NCBI GenBank assembly: GCA_949299195.1
Contig: CASFZN010000019.1
Location: forward strand, 48,753-112,752
Direction of reading: 5' to 3'
Source: an uncultured bacterium
GTDB taxonomy: Bacteria > Bacillota_I > Bacilli_A > RFN20 > CAG-826
DNA: 64,000 nt
In this document: piece by piece, positions 54,687-63,243 of the stretch
Layout of the letters: each line of letters begins with the position of its first letter
Position numbering within the stretch: position 1 is the first letter of the stretch
Translations under genes and position numbers: made by a program
Notes under the pieces: model-generated
Seen by the model: only the letters and a program-made list of their open reading frames with translations
Databases searched by the model: none
Told to the model about the DNA's origin: nothing

Positions 54687-55919
54687 ATGAAAAAGGTAGA
54701 ATTATTAGCTCCAGCTGGAGATTTTGAAAAGTTAAAGAAAGCAATTTATTATGGCGCCGATGCTGTTTATTTTGCTGGAAAAAGATTTGGATTGAGAGCA
54801 TTTTGCGACAATTTTGATGAAGAAGAAATTGTTAAAGCAATTGAATATTCTCACGCTCATAACGTTAAAGCTTATATAACTGTTAATATTTTAGCTCATA
54901 ATGACGACTTTAATGGCATGATTGAATATTTAAAATTTTTAGATAAGGCTGGATGCGATGGAGTTATTGTTAGCGATTTAGGAATTGCTAGTTTAGTTAA
55001 AGAATATACTTCTTTAGAGTTACATGTTTCTACTCAAGCTAATGTTACTAATATTTATGCGGCTAAAAAATGGGTTGAAATGGGCGCTAAACGAATTGTT
55101 TTAGCAAGAGAATTATCTTTAAAAGAGGTAAAAGAAATAAAAGAATTTTTAGGAGAAGACACTGATTTAGAGTGTTTTATTCATGGAGCAATGTGCATTT
55201 CTTATAGCGGAAGATGTTTATTATCAAATTATTTTACAGGTAGAGACTCTAATAAAGGAGCTTGCGCTCAACCTTGTAGATGGGATTATGCCATAGGAGT
55301 AAAAGATAATAGTGATGAAAAAAATATTGATTACTATCCTATAAAAGAAGATAAACGAGGCACTTATATACTAAATAGTAAGGATTTATGCTTAATAGAA
55401 CATATAAAAGAATTAATTGAAGCCGGAATTACTAGTTTTAAAATTGAAGGTAGAAATAAATCTGAATATTATGTTGCGGCGGTAGTAAATTGTTACCGCC
55501 ATGCAATTGATGAATATTATGAAAATAAAAAATCTAATTTTGATTATGTTAATGAACTTAAAAAGACTTCAAATAGATCTTTTACAACGGGTTTTTATTT
55601 TAATAGTGATGAAAAAACTAACAATTTAACCTCTAAAATCTCACAGTCTCACACCTATATCGCTTCAGTTTTAGAAAGTGATAAAGATGGCTATATTTTA
55701 GTAGAACATCGAAATAAGTTTGTAGTTGGAGATGAGCTCGAAGTCTTATCTAAAAATAGCGAAAACTTAAATAAGATTATAAGGGTTGAAGAGATTTTAT
55801 CTTTAAATAATGAAAAGCTAAGTGAAGTTAAAAAAATAAAAGAAAGAGTCTATATAAAATCAGATCTTAAATTACACGAAAACGACATTTTAAGGAAAAA
55901 GGAAATAAATGAAAACTAA
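54687..55919 (+). CDS. trhP: Peptidase U32-family tRNA hydroxylation protein TrhP
   Basis: 410 residues. U32 family start ELLAPAGDFEKLKKAIYYGADAVY, LHVSTQANVTN near 114, and Cys set ECFIHGAMC-ISYSGRC near 160-172 and GACAQPCRW near 190, the probable Fe-S ligands. In E. coli and Bacillus this family makes 5-hydroxyuridine at tRNA position 34 and uses prephenate as the hydroxyl source. It overlaps the transporter gene by 11 bases and shares an operon with chorismate mutase, the prephenate-forming enzyme. Only one U32 gene is seen, where Bacillus has two. Former protease annotations are doubtful. Confidence 0.88.
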   Translation: MKKVELLAPAGDFEKLKKAIYYGADAVYFAGKRFGLRAFCDNFDEEEIVKAIEYSHAHNVKAYITVNILAHNDDFNGMIEYLKFLDKAGCDGVIVSDLGIASLVKEYTSLELHVSTQANVTNIYAAKKWVEMGAKRIVLARELSLKEVKEIKEFLGEDTDLECFIHGAMCISYSGRCLLSNYFTGRDSNKGACAQPCRWDYAIGVKDNSDEKNIDYYPIKEDKRGTYILNSKDLCLIEHIKELIEAGITSFKIEGRNKSEYYVAAVVNCYRHAIDEYYENKKSNFDYVNELKKTSNRSFTTGFYFNSDEKTNNLTSKISQSHTYIASVLESDKDGYILVEHRNKFVVGDELEVLSKNSENLNKIIRVEEILSLNNEKLSEVKKIKERVYIKSDLKLHENDILRKKEINEN

Positions 55920-57357
55920 ACTAAAAGACAATAAGATTTATCGTGCAATCATTATTCCGATTTGTTTAATCCTTTCTTTTTGCGGGCAATTTATTCCTCC
56001 TATAAATGGATTAAGTAGCGAAGCAATTGGAGTCATTCTTATTTTAGTAAGTAGTTTAATTTTATGGCTTACAATTGGGATAGATTGGCCTAGTTTACTT
56101 TGTTTATTTGCTCTAGGTTTTATTAATTCAATTGGATTTAATACAGTAATTTCTTCAAGTTTTGGAAATACTACTTTTGCCTTTTTACTTTTTACCTTTA
56201 TTTGTACCTATGCTTTATCAAAAACTACTCTATTAAAAAGGGTGGCTTTATTTTTTACTAATTTGAAAATTTCTAGAAAAAACGGATATTTATTTATATT
56301 TTCGTTTCTTTTTAGCGTTTTACTTGTTGGACTTTTTACTTCTCCTAGCGTTTTATTTATCGTAATGCTTCCAATTTTAAATGAGATTTTAGAGATATTA
56401 AATATTTCTAAAAAAGATAAAATTGCTAAAGTTATGATGTTAGGATTAGGATTTAGTGTATCTATATCTAGTGGAATGACTCCTATTGCCCATGTTTTTC
56501 CTCTTTTAGCAATGAATGCCGCTAATATCGAGGTTTCAGCCTTTAACTATATGGGAATGGCAATTCCTACTGGATTAATCCTTTTTTTATTGATGTTTTT
56601 TGTTCTTATTTTATTTATCAGACCTGATGTTAAAAACATTGATTTTAATAAAGTAGGAACTTTAAAAAGTGAATTAGGAAAATTAAATAAAAAAGATATC
56701 ACTATTTTAATAATTTCACTTTTAGTTTTAATTTTATGGATAATCCCTTCGCTTTTTGAATATATCTATCAACTAGTTTATGAATATTTTAATTACTTAA
56801 CAATGGTTATGCCGCCACTTTTAGGTGCGATATTATTATCAATAATTCATATTGATAATGAACCATTAATTAAACTTGATGATGCTTTTAAAAATGGAGT
56901 TCCGTGGGGAAGTTTAATTATGTGCGCTGCTACTTTGGCTTTAGGTGCTGCCTTACAAAATGAAGATATTGGATTAATTACTTTTTTAAAAGTTAATTTA
57001 GGAGAATATTTAATTAATCTTTCTCCATATTTATTACTATTTATCTTTATTTTATGGGCTATTATTCAAACTAACCTTTCTTCAAACATGGTTACAGCCA
57101 CTTTAGTTGCTGGGGTTGCAAGTACAATTTTACTTAGTTCTTCTACCTCTTTAAATTATGAAGCTACGATTTGTATTATTGGAATACTTTCTTCTTTTGC
57201 TTTTGCTACTCCTCCTTCAATGCCTCATATAGCCCTTGTTGCTTCAAGTGAATCGGCAACTAGTAAAGATGTATTACTTTATGGCTCTATAACTGCTTTA
57301 ATATCAGTTATTTTAGCCCTTTTTATTGCCTATCCTTTAGGGACACTTATATTTTAA
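55909..57357 (+). CDS. DASS/SLC13-family anion transporter
   Basis: 482 residues, 11-12 membrane segments, in two inverted halves. SSGMTPIAHVFPLLA near residue 190 and NLSSNMVTATLVAGVAST near 385 stand where DASS proteins have SNT motifs for sodium and carboxylate. The family moves di- and tricarboxylates or sulfate with sodium. Its start lies inside the trhP 3' end with an AAAGGAAA site. Between trhP and chorismate mutase, import of an aromatic dicarboxylate (chorismate or prephenate) is a good hypothesis; ordinary dicarboxylate uptake is the alternative. Confidence 0.82.
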   Translation: MKTKLKDNKIYRAIIIPICLILSFCGQFIPPINGLSSEAIGVILILVSSLILWLTIGIDWPSLLCLFALGFINSIGFNTVISSSFGNTTFAFLLFTFICTYALSKTTLLKRVALFFTNLKISRKNGYLFIFSFLFSVLLVGLFTSPSVLFIVMLPILNEILEILNISKKDKIAKVMMLGLGFSVSISSGMTPIAHVFPLLAMNAANIEVSAFNYMGMAIPTGLILFLLMFFVLILFIRPDVKNIDFNKVGTLKSELGKLNKKDITILIISLLVLILWIIPSLFEYIYQLVYEYFNYLTMVMPPLLGAILLSIIHIDNEPLIKLDDAFKNGVPWGSLIMCAATLALGAALQNEDIGLITFLKVNLGEYLINLSPYLLLFIFILWAIIQTNLSSNMVTATLVAGVASTILLSSSTSLNYEATICIIGILSSFAFATPPSMPHIALVASSESATSKDVLLYGSITALISVILALFIAYPLGTLIF

Positions 57358-57375
57358 TTTTTAGGAGAAATAGAT

Positions 57376-57651
57376 ATGAATAATCTTGATGAATGCCGCA
57401 AAAACATTGATGAAATCGATACATTAATCATTGAATTATTTGAAAAACGAATGGATGAAATTAAAAAAGTAATCGATTATAAAATTAAAAATAACCTTCC
57501 TATTTTAGATTCTTCTAGAGAAGAAATGATGCTTCAAAAAAATCTTTTAAAGATAAAAAATACTGAGTATAAGCCTTACTATAAAGATGTTTTAAATGGA
57601 TTTTTAAAATCAAGTAAGTACTTTCAAAAAGATATTTTAAATAATAAATAG
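57376..57651 (+). CDS. aroQ: Chorismate mutase, AroQ type
   Basis: 91-residue all-helical protein. Counterparts of the E. coli chorismate mutase active site are all present: Arg8, Arg25, Lys36, Asp45, Arg48, Glu49 and Gln84. It should convert chorismate to prephenate. It is monofunctional with no dehydrogenase or dehydratase domain. It starts 18 bases after the transporter with an AGGAGA site. No other aromatic amino acid gene is in the window, so supply of prephenate to TrhP is the likely role. Confidence 0.88.
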   Translation: MNNLDECRKNIDEIDTLIIELFEKRMDEIKKVIDYKIKNNLPILDSSREEMMLQKNLLKIKNTEYKPYYKDVLNGFLKSSKYFQKDILNNK

Positions 57652-57665
57652 TTAATTAATACTTT

Positions 57666-57986
57666 TTAAATAAGTTTTAAAGGGAGTTTTCTCCTTTTTT
57701 TAATCATTTCTCTACATAATAATTTCCCTTTGTTAAGCGAAATAATCTCGTCTTTATAAGCTTTATAAATAATTTCCGAGGTAGAGATATGTTTTAAGTT
57801 ATATAAATTAATATAAAAAACTGTATCTTTAAAATTATTACTAGCAAGGATTGGGTTATATTTTTTAGTTAATACAATTGCTGCAGGATTTAAAGAATCC
57901 ATTAAGGATGTCATAAATAAAGTAAAAATTATTGCAATTATATATGATTCACCTCCTTTAACAACGCACAAAAAAAGACAGCTCAT
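57666..57986 (-). pseudogene. Small membrane-linked frame without canonical start, probably broken
   Basis: The frame encodes a hydrophobic helix followed by SLMDSLNPAAIV, a motif seen near the start of several small transporter families, then an unrelated-looking basic tail. A perfect AAAGGAGGTGA (about 57953-57963) sits inside the frame, but no ATG, GTG or TTG follows at proper distance in frame; only ATA or ATT would fit. It is either a truncated gene or one with a very rare start. Family not recognised. Confidence 0.35.
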
Positions 57987-57989
57987 AAT

Positions 57990-58060
57990 CTCTTTTAAGG
58001 CCTAACGAGAACATGATACTGTACGTCGCTCCCGGCGGATTTCGATATTTTTATTAGCAA
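57990..58060 (-). other. GC-rich leader block upstream of the 57666 frame
   Basis: On the minus strand AAATCCGCCGGGAGCGACG (about 58030-58048) and CTCGTTAGGCC stand out in AT-rich surroundings, followed by AAAAGA...TCTTTTTTT, a weak terminator-like hairpin, and then the AGGAGG site. The layout resembles a riboswitch or attenuator leader, but I could not match a known class. Confidence 0.3.
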
Positions 58061-58160
58061 AGAGGTTAAATTTTATCAATATTACTTTAATCTAAATTTT
58101 ATAAAAATTTTTAGGGTTGAATTCAAGTAAAGTACGCCATAAAAATAGATATTAAAATAA

Positions 58161-58184
58161 ATAAAAAACACGATAATCATCGTG
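58161..58184 (-). terminator. Terminator of tRNA-Trp
   Basis: CACGAT / ATCGTG around a 4-base loop, then TTTTTTATT on the minus strand. Confidence 0.85.
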
Positions 58185-58197
58185 CTTATTTCAATTT

Positions 58198-58271
58198 TGG
58201 CGGGAGTCAAAGGAATCGAACCCTTATCAACGGTTTTGGAGACCGCTGTTCTACCATTGAACCAGACTCCC
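58198..58271 (-). tRNA. tRNA-Trp(CCA)
   Basis: 74 bases, acceptor GGGAGTC/GACTCCC, anticodon loop CTCCAAA, encoded CCA. A CCA anticodon reads TGG only, supporting a standard genetic code. Confidence 0.94.
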
Positions 58272-58311
58272 TATTAAAATATTTGAGGCTTTTTTAAAAA
58301 GCGCTCGAATA

Positions 58312-58734
58312 TTATAAACTTTTTAATACCTTGTTAACAAGTCCCATATCACAATTTGATGGGTAATTTTGTTTAAAGTGTTTCATTACACTTGGGATAG
58401 ATTTATCTTCAAGAGTAAGAATAATATTTTTAATTTCTTCTTCACTTAACATTTTAGGAAGATAGATTTTAATGGTATCAATTTGAGTTTCGATATCTTT
58501 AACTTTATCTTCTCTATTAGCTTTAAAATAGGATTCTTTTTCTTCTTCTAATTCTTTTAAGGTTTTTTGGATGATCTTAATTAAGTCATCGTCTCCAATT
58601 TCCTTATTATTAGCCTTAGCTTCATATCCTAAAATCATATATTTATTGATAATAACCGAATAAATTGCTCTTTTATTATCGTTTTTCTCTTTTAATGCTT
58701 TTAAATTTTCTTTCTTTATTTCATCGATTAACAT
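58312..58734 (-). CDS. yqeY: GatB/YqeY domain protein
   Basis: About 140 residues, helical. Family features: MLIDEIKKENLKALKEKN, RAIYSVIINKYMILGYEA and YLPKMLSEEEI, with a C-terminal QNYPSNCDMGLVNKVLKSL (GatB tail-like). It resembles the tRNA-binding tail domain of GatB; the exact role is unknown. The start at 58734 has AAGGAGG 13 bases upstream, and the longer frame has no support. Confidence 0.88.
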   Translation of the reverse strand: MLIDEIKKENLKALKEKNDNKRAIYSVIINKYMILGYEAKANNKEIGDDDLIKIIQKTLKELEEEKESYFKANREDKVKDIETQIDTIKIYLPKMLSEEEIKNIILTLEDKSIPSVMKHFKQNYPSNCDMGLVNKVLKSL

Positions 58735-58855
58735 AACTTTATTATTTCCTCCTTTTAATGCCTTATTTATTATAATACAAGTTGATAAATAAATAAAAAC
58801 TAGTTGGATTAGCAACTAGTTTTATGATTTTTAAAATAGAATAATACTTAAATTA

Positions 58856-59398
58856 TTAATAATTTTGAGCATTTAATTCGAAGAATGATTGTGGGTGTAA
58901 GCAGCATGGGCATAATTTTGGTGCTTCTTTACTAACAACAATATAACCACAGTTTCTGCATTTCCAAACACTGACTTCAGCATCTTTTTTGAAAACGTTT
59001 AAATTATTAACGTTTTCTAATAATTTTAAGTATCTTTCTTCATGATGTTTTTCAACATCAGCAACCATTCTAAATCTAGCTGCTAATTCTGGGAAACCTT
59101 CTTTTTCAGCAGTTTCAGCGAATGTTTTATACATATCTGTCCATTCATAGTTTTCGCCTTCAGCTGCTGCTTTTAAATTAGCTTTTGTATCACCAATTCC
59201 GTTTAATTCTTTAAACCATAATTTAGCATGTTCTTTTTCATTATCTGCTGTTTCTAAAAATAAAGCTGAAATTTGTTCATAGCCTTCTTTTTTAGCAACA
59301 CTAGCAAAATATGTATATTTATTTCTTGCTTGTGATTCTCCAGCAAAAGCTGTTTCTAAATTCTTTTCGGTTTGTGTACCTTTGTATTTATTTTCCAT
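58856..59398 (-). CDS. rbr: Rubrerythrin
   Basis: 180 residues. The ferritin-like diiron domain has Glu in [14 protein letters not shown] near 20, [14 protein letters not shown] near 50 and [13 protein letters not shown] near 115. The C-terminal rubredoxin domain has CRNCGY and CPCCLHPQ. Reduces hydrogen peroxide in anaerobes. Its long upstream region (59399-59583) carries a GATAAATAT/ATATTTATC dyad and the shared palindrome. Close to the Fur-family regulator, so peroxide or iron control is likely. Confidence 0.95.
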   Translation of the reverse strand: MENKYKGTQTEKNLETAFAGESQARNKYTYFASVAKKEGYEQISALFLETADNEKEHAKLWFKELNGIGDTKANLKAAAEGENYEWTDMYKTFAETAEKEGFPELAARFRMVADVEKHHEERYLKLLENVNNLNVFKKDAEVSVWKCRNCGYIVVSKEAPKLCPCCLHPQSFFELNAQNY

Positions 59399-59456
59399 AA
59401 TAATTTATTTCTCCTTTTAAAACTTACTAAATTTTAAATACCTCTATAGGGTATAA

Positions 59457-59573
59457 GTTTCCACGTGGAAACTACATTTTAAGATAAATATCATACTTTG
59501 ATATAATATTTATCATCATTTTAGTTTTAATGCTTACTTTATTTCTTACTAAGCATTAAACTAAGCATTAAAA
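59457..59573. repeat. Palindrome GTTTCCACGTGGAAAC plus TTAATGCTTA-type repeats, copy 2
   Basis: The palindrome (59457-59472) is identical to the one at 26466-26481. TTTTAATGCTTACT (59525-59538), ATTTCTTACTAAGCATTAA (59541-59559) and a further TAAGCATTAA (59562-59571) follow. The last blocks face each other as inverted repeats. It lies in the rubrerythrin upstream region. Confidence 0.5.
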
Positions 59574-59583
59574 ATGTCGATTA

Positions 59584-59700
59584 TTATTCTTCTTCAATAA
59601 CTACGACATCATCGCCGCTAGCGCCACAAAGTGGACATACAGGATTTTCTTCTTCAGTTTCCCATTCATAGCCGCAAAGAATGCATCTATATTTTTTCAT
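59584..59700 (-). CDS. Rubredoxin-like small protein
   Basis: 38 residues, found by reading the strand directly. MKKYRCILCGYEWE and CPLCGASGDD give the two CxxCG iron-binding knuckles, and the protein ends in an acidic tail. Start has a good GGAGGAAAAG site. It is shorter than classical rubredoxin (about 52), like the free rubredoxin domains found near rubrerythrin in Clostridia. A likely electron donor to rubrerythrin. 42 bases downstream of the Fur-family gene. Confidence 0.85.
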   Translation of the reverse strand: MKKYRCILCGYEWETEEENPVCPLCGASGDDVVVIEEE

Positions 59701-59742
59701 TCACTTTTCCTCCTACACTCTTATTTATAATAAAAATTATTA

Positions 59743-60132
59743 TTAACTGTTCTTATATTTATTTATACAATCTTTACAAATACCATATTCACAAACATTA
59801 ATCTCATAAACTAAATTTCCATCTTTTTTAACGGATCCTTTTTTAAGTTTTAATCTTTTAGGAATATCGATAATGTTATTACATTCTAGACAGATAAAGT
59901 GGTCGTGTTCACTTATTGAAGCTATTTCATATATAGAATTATTACATTCTTTTATATCAACACTTCTTACCAATCCATCATTTGTTAAAGATTCTAAATT
60001 TCGATAAATAGTAGAAAGAGAAATATTAATGCCTTTATCTTTAAGATAACTTGTTAAAGTTGCTAAAGAAGTATGATGTAAATCTTCGATTGCTTTCATA
60101 ATTTCTTTTCTTTGCCAAGTTAATCTTTCCAA
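59743..60132 (-). CDS. Fur-family regulator (PerR-like)
   Basis: 129 residues. Winged helix with SLSTIYRNLESLTNDGLV near 40, the metal-binding HDHFICLECNNIID near 75, and a second Cys pair CEYGICKDC near 112 that completes a structural zinc site. The N-terminus begins MERLTWQRKEIM. Position next to rubredoxin and rubrerythrin suggests a PerR-type peroxide sensor, but Fur cannot be excluded. Confidence 0.88.
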   Translation of the reverse strand: MERLTWQRKEIMKAIEDLHHTSLATLTSYLKDKGINISLSTIYRNLESLTNDGLVRSVDIKECNNSIYEIASISEHDHFICLECNNIIDIPKRLKLKKGSVKKDGNLVYEINVCEYGICKDCINKYKNS

Positions 60133-60164
60133 AAATAAATTTCCTCCCTATTTATCCTAGATTT

Positions 60165-60194
60165 ATTCTATTAATAATATAAAATGTTAGTCAA
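60165..60194 (-). promoter_or_regulatory. Promoter of the Fur-family gene
   Basis: Minus-strand TTGACT (60189-60194) and TAGAAT (60165-60170), 18 bases apart. The spacer holds an AT-rich, Per-box-like dyad (TTATATTATTAATA). Confidence 0.6.
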
Positions 60195-60220
60195 TGCTAA
60201 TTGCAAAAAATTTTTATTAA

Positions 60221-60252
60221 GAAAAATCCCTTGGACAATTTTCCAAGGGATT
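60221..60252 (-). terminator. Terminator of the 49-residue gene
   Basis: AATCCCTTGGA (60225-60235) pairs with TCCAAGGGATT (60242-60252); the minus side continues TTTTTC. Confidence 0.85.
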
Positions 60253-60319
60253 AATAAGAATATAATTAACTCTAACTACTAAGTAAATTAATAAGATTAA
60301 TGTTTATTTTTAAATAAAA

Positions 60320-60469
60320 TTATTTATTTAAAAATTTTCTGAAATCTGGGAAGAAATAGTTATCATTTTCTTCTTCAGCATCATCATAATCAACATCATC
60401 TTCGTTATTAAAGTACTCTTCATCTTTATTGATTAATTCTTCGTTAATAAGTAATTCGTTTTTATTCAT
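60320..60469 (-). CDS. Small acidic protein, 49 residues
   Basis: Encoded MNKNELLINEELINKDEEYF, then an Asp/Glu-rich centre and the end FFPDFRKFLNK. About 18 of 49 residues are Asp or Glu. A strong AAGGAGGAAG ribosome site, its own terminator and an upstream region with two operator-like palindromes show it is a real gene. No family recognised. The net charge suggests a binding partner for a basic protein or nucleic-acid mimic, which is speculation. Confidence 0.72.
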   Translation of the reverse strand: MNKNELLINEELINKDEEYFNNEDDVDYDDAEEENDNYFFPDFRKFLNK

Positions 60470-60550
60470 GATTTTCTTCCTCCTTATTACACCTATATTA
60501 TGTTCTTAATCTAAAAACTTGTCATTTTCAAAGAAAAATGGTCCGAAATT

Positions 60551-60641
60551 TGTAAGCACTTACATTTTTATAAAAATTAAAAAACATGCGTCGTTATCGC
60601 ATATTTTATTAATTTTTACTAGTTAAATGAAAGTGCTTTCA
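60551..60641. promoter_or_regulatory. Two LacI/CcpA-like operator palindromes
   Basis: TGTAAGCACTTACA (60551-60564) and TGAAAGTGCTTTCA (60628-60641) fit one pattern, TGWAAGTGCTTWCA on one strand or the other. This is close to cre sites (TGWAANCGNTNWCA) but lacks the central CG. They lie 80-170 bases upstream of the 49-residue gene and just past the MacB-like gene. Confidence 0.5.
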
Positions 60642-60669
60642 TATATTTAATAAATTTAAGTAAAAGTCA

Positions 60670-63243
60670 TTAATCACTACTTCTTAAAGCGACAACTGGG
60701 TCTTTTCTTGCAGCAATTTTACTAGGAATAAAGCCAGCAATTAAGGTTAAAACTACCGAAATAGCAATTAAAATAACTGCATAATACCATCTTAACGAAG
60801 CAAGTCCAGTAATTGAAGTAAATGAAGCAACTATTATATTAATAGGAATAATACAGATTAAACATAATAATACTCCAATTAATCCAGCTACTAATCCAAT
60901 AATTAATGTTTCACTAGTAAAGACATTTGCAATATTACTTTTAGATGCTCCTAAACTTCTTAAAACACCAATTTCTTTAGTTCTTTCAATAACGCTTACA
61001 TAAGTAATAATTCCAATCATTATTGAAGAAACAACAAGTGAAATTGATACAAACGCAACTAAAACATAAGTAACTGCGTTAATAATAGTAGTAACGCTAT
61101 TCATCAAGGTACCAACTGTATCGGTATAAGTAATTTCTTTTCCTTCAGTTACGCTTTTATTATAAGTATCGATCATTTCTGCAATTTTACTATTATCCTC
61201 GAAACTATATGGGTAAATATAAATTGCTGAAGGTGTGGATAAATCGCAAACCCCTAAAATTTCTTCTAATACTACTTCTTGAGTTAACATTCCGTTTGAT
61301 TGAGTTTCAAGAAGTTCGTAAGTTAACTTTAATCCTGGGTAAGGAACTTGTTCTGGGAAAACTGTATATAAATCAATTAAACAGTTAGTAGTGTCGCTTT
61401 TAACGGCCTTAACTACTTCACTTTCGTCAATTCTATTTATTAAAGCTTTAGTTAATTCACTACTATAACCCACTCCGCCACTTAAAAATGTAGCTGAAGT
61501 TCCTTCTTTTGGTCGAATAATTCCTGATATTTTTAAGGTAGGAGAGTTTTCAATTTGTTCCTTTGTTAACTCAGTTTTTTCATATAAACCAGTATCATCA
61601 TTATATTTAAAACTATCAGCTAATGAAGGAAGTTTAAATTCTAATCCTAATAAATCCTCAAAAGTTCCTTCCCAAGGAGTTACTGTCGAAGGGTCTTGAT
61701 TTGGGTCAATAAACTTTACTATATCGCTAGGATCTGCAAGTCCTAAAGCATATAAAACATAGTCGCTAATTCGATTATATTCATCAACCATAATTACTGC
61801 TTCATAAGGAGTTGTAGGGAATGAACCAACTAAAACATCATATTGAGAATTTAATAATTCTTCATTATCTATAAGTTCCGTATATGTAGGAAGCGAAGAA
61901 AGAATTGAATCAATCATCGAGGCATATTGCGCAAAACTAGATCCGAATTCATTGATGATTGATTCATAATCTATTGGATATACGATTTCATAATTTCCTT
62001 CTTCGTTTTTCTCATAAACATTTAAATCAATACTATATCCATATTGAATTCCTGAGATATATTGACCATATTCTTCCATATATCCTTCATTTTCTAAACA
62101 ATTTTCTTTAAAAGATTTTAGGTCATTAAGTCCATAATTTTCTCCAAAACTTTCAGCATAATCAATTAAAAAATCTTCTTGAGTAACTTCATCTCCTTCT
62201 GGATATTCTTCTAGATTGCTACCGTTATTCCCTCCACTCATCGACAAATTAATCGAAGTAGCAGATTCATTAATAGTTATTGGGTATTGGGATAAAGTGT
62301 CTGATTGAACTTGTTTAATATAACTAGAAAATCCATCAGAAATAGATAAAACTAGCGCAATCCCAATAATTCCAATGCTTCCAGCAAAAGAAACTAAAGC
62401 AGTTCTTCCTTTTTTATTCCATAGATTCTTTAAAGAAAGCATAAAACCAGTTCCAAAAGACATTTTGGCTTGTTTTTTATGACTTCTATTTTTCTTCTTA
62501 TTTTCCTTTTTATATATATTATAAGAAGCGTTTATTTCTTCTACTTCTTTATTTTCTTCAATATCACTGAATGGATTAGAATCATCAATTACAAGCCCGT
62601 CTTGAAGACGAATAATTCTAGAAGAATAGTTTTTTGCTAGCTCTGGATTATGAGTAACCATAATTACTAACCTATCTTTAGATATCTCTTTAATTAATTC
62701 CATAATTTGGATTGAAGTTTTACTATCTAAAGCGCCAGTAGGTTCATCAGCTAATAAGATTTCAGGATTATTAATTAAAGCTCTAGCAATCGCAACCCTT
62801 TGCATTTGTCCCCCACTAAGTTGGTTAGGCATTTTATAGATTTCATTTTCTAAACCTACTCTTTTTAAAGCTTCGATTGCTCTTCTTTTTCTTTCTTTTT
62901 TCTTAATTCCACCAATAGTTAAAGCTAATTCAACATTACTTAAAACATTTTGATGCATGATTAAATTATAGGATTGAAAGATAAATCCTATTGAATGGTT
63001 TCGATAAGTATCCCAGTCTCTACTTTTATATTCTTTAGTAGATTTACCTTCGATTATCAAAACGCCTTCACTATATTTATCTAAGCCTCCGATGATATTA
63101 AGAAGAGTGGTTTTCCCACATCCAGATGGTCCTAATATCGATACAAATTCATTTTTTCTAAAATTTAGATTAATTCCTTTTAAGGCGTGAGTGGTAATAG
63201 TGGAGGTAACATAATCTTTTTTAATATTTTTAAGTGATAACAT
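60670..63243 (-). CDS. MacB-like ABC transporter, fused ATPase and FtsX permease
   Basis: 857 residues. N-terminal ATPase of the LolD/MacB type: Walker A GPSGCGKTT near 36, signature LSGGQMQRVAIARA near 140, Walker B ILLADEPTGALDS. A basic linker (240-265) follows, then a membrane helix near 285, a long extracytoplasmic domain (310-720) and three FtsX helices at the end, with IGVLRSLGASKSNI. It works by mechanotransmission rather than substrate passage through the core, probably on lipids, peptides or antibiotics. No accessory gene is nearby. Confidence 0.88.
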   Translation of the reverse strand: MLSLKNIKKDYVTSTITTHALKGINLNFRKNEFVSILGPSGCGKTTLLNIIGGLDKYSEGVLIIEGKSTKEYKSRDWDTYRNHSIGFIFQSYNLIMHQNVLSNVELALTIGGIKKKERKRRAIEALKRVGLENEIYKMPNQLSGGQMQRVAIARALINNPEILLADEPTGALDSKTSIQIMELIKEISKDRLVIMVTHNPELAKNYSSRIIRLQDGLVIDDSNPFSDIEENKEVEEINASYNIYKKENKKKNRSHKKQAKMSFGTGFMLSLKNLWNKKGRTALVSFAGSIGIIGIALVLSISDGFSSYIKQVQSDTLSQYPITINESATSINLSMSGGNNGSNLEEYPEGDEVTQEDFLIDYAESFGENYGLNDLKSFKENCLENEGYMEEYGQYISGIQYGYSIDLNVYEKNEEGNYEIVYPIDYESIINEFGSSFAQYASMIDSILSSLPTYTELIDNEELLNSQYDVLVGSFPTTPYEAVIMVDEYNRISDYVLYALGLADPSDIVKFIDPNQDPSTVTPWEGTFEDLLGLEFKLPSLADSFKYNDDTGLYEKTELTKEQIENSPTLKISGIIRPKEGTSATFLSGGVGYSSELTKALINRIDESEVVKAVKSDTTNCLIDLYTVFPEQVPYPGLKLTYELLETQSNGMLTQEVVLEEILGVCDLSTPSAIYIYPYSFEDNSKIAEMIDTYNKSVTEGKEITYTDTVGTLMNSVTTIINAVTYVLVAFVSISLVVSSIMIGIITYVSVIERTKEIGVLRSLGASKSNIANVFTSETLIIGLVAGLIGVLLCLICIIPINIIVASFTSITGLASLRWYYAVILIAISVVLTLIAGFIPSKIAARKDPVVALRSSD

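Noticed and set aside
60551..60641. Canonical CcpA cre sites
   Set aside because: The central CG of the cre consensus is missing, so they are reported only as LacI/CcpA-like operators.
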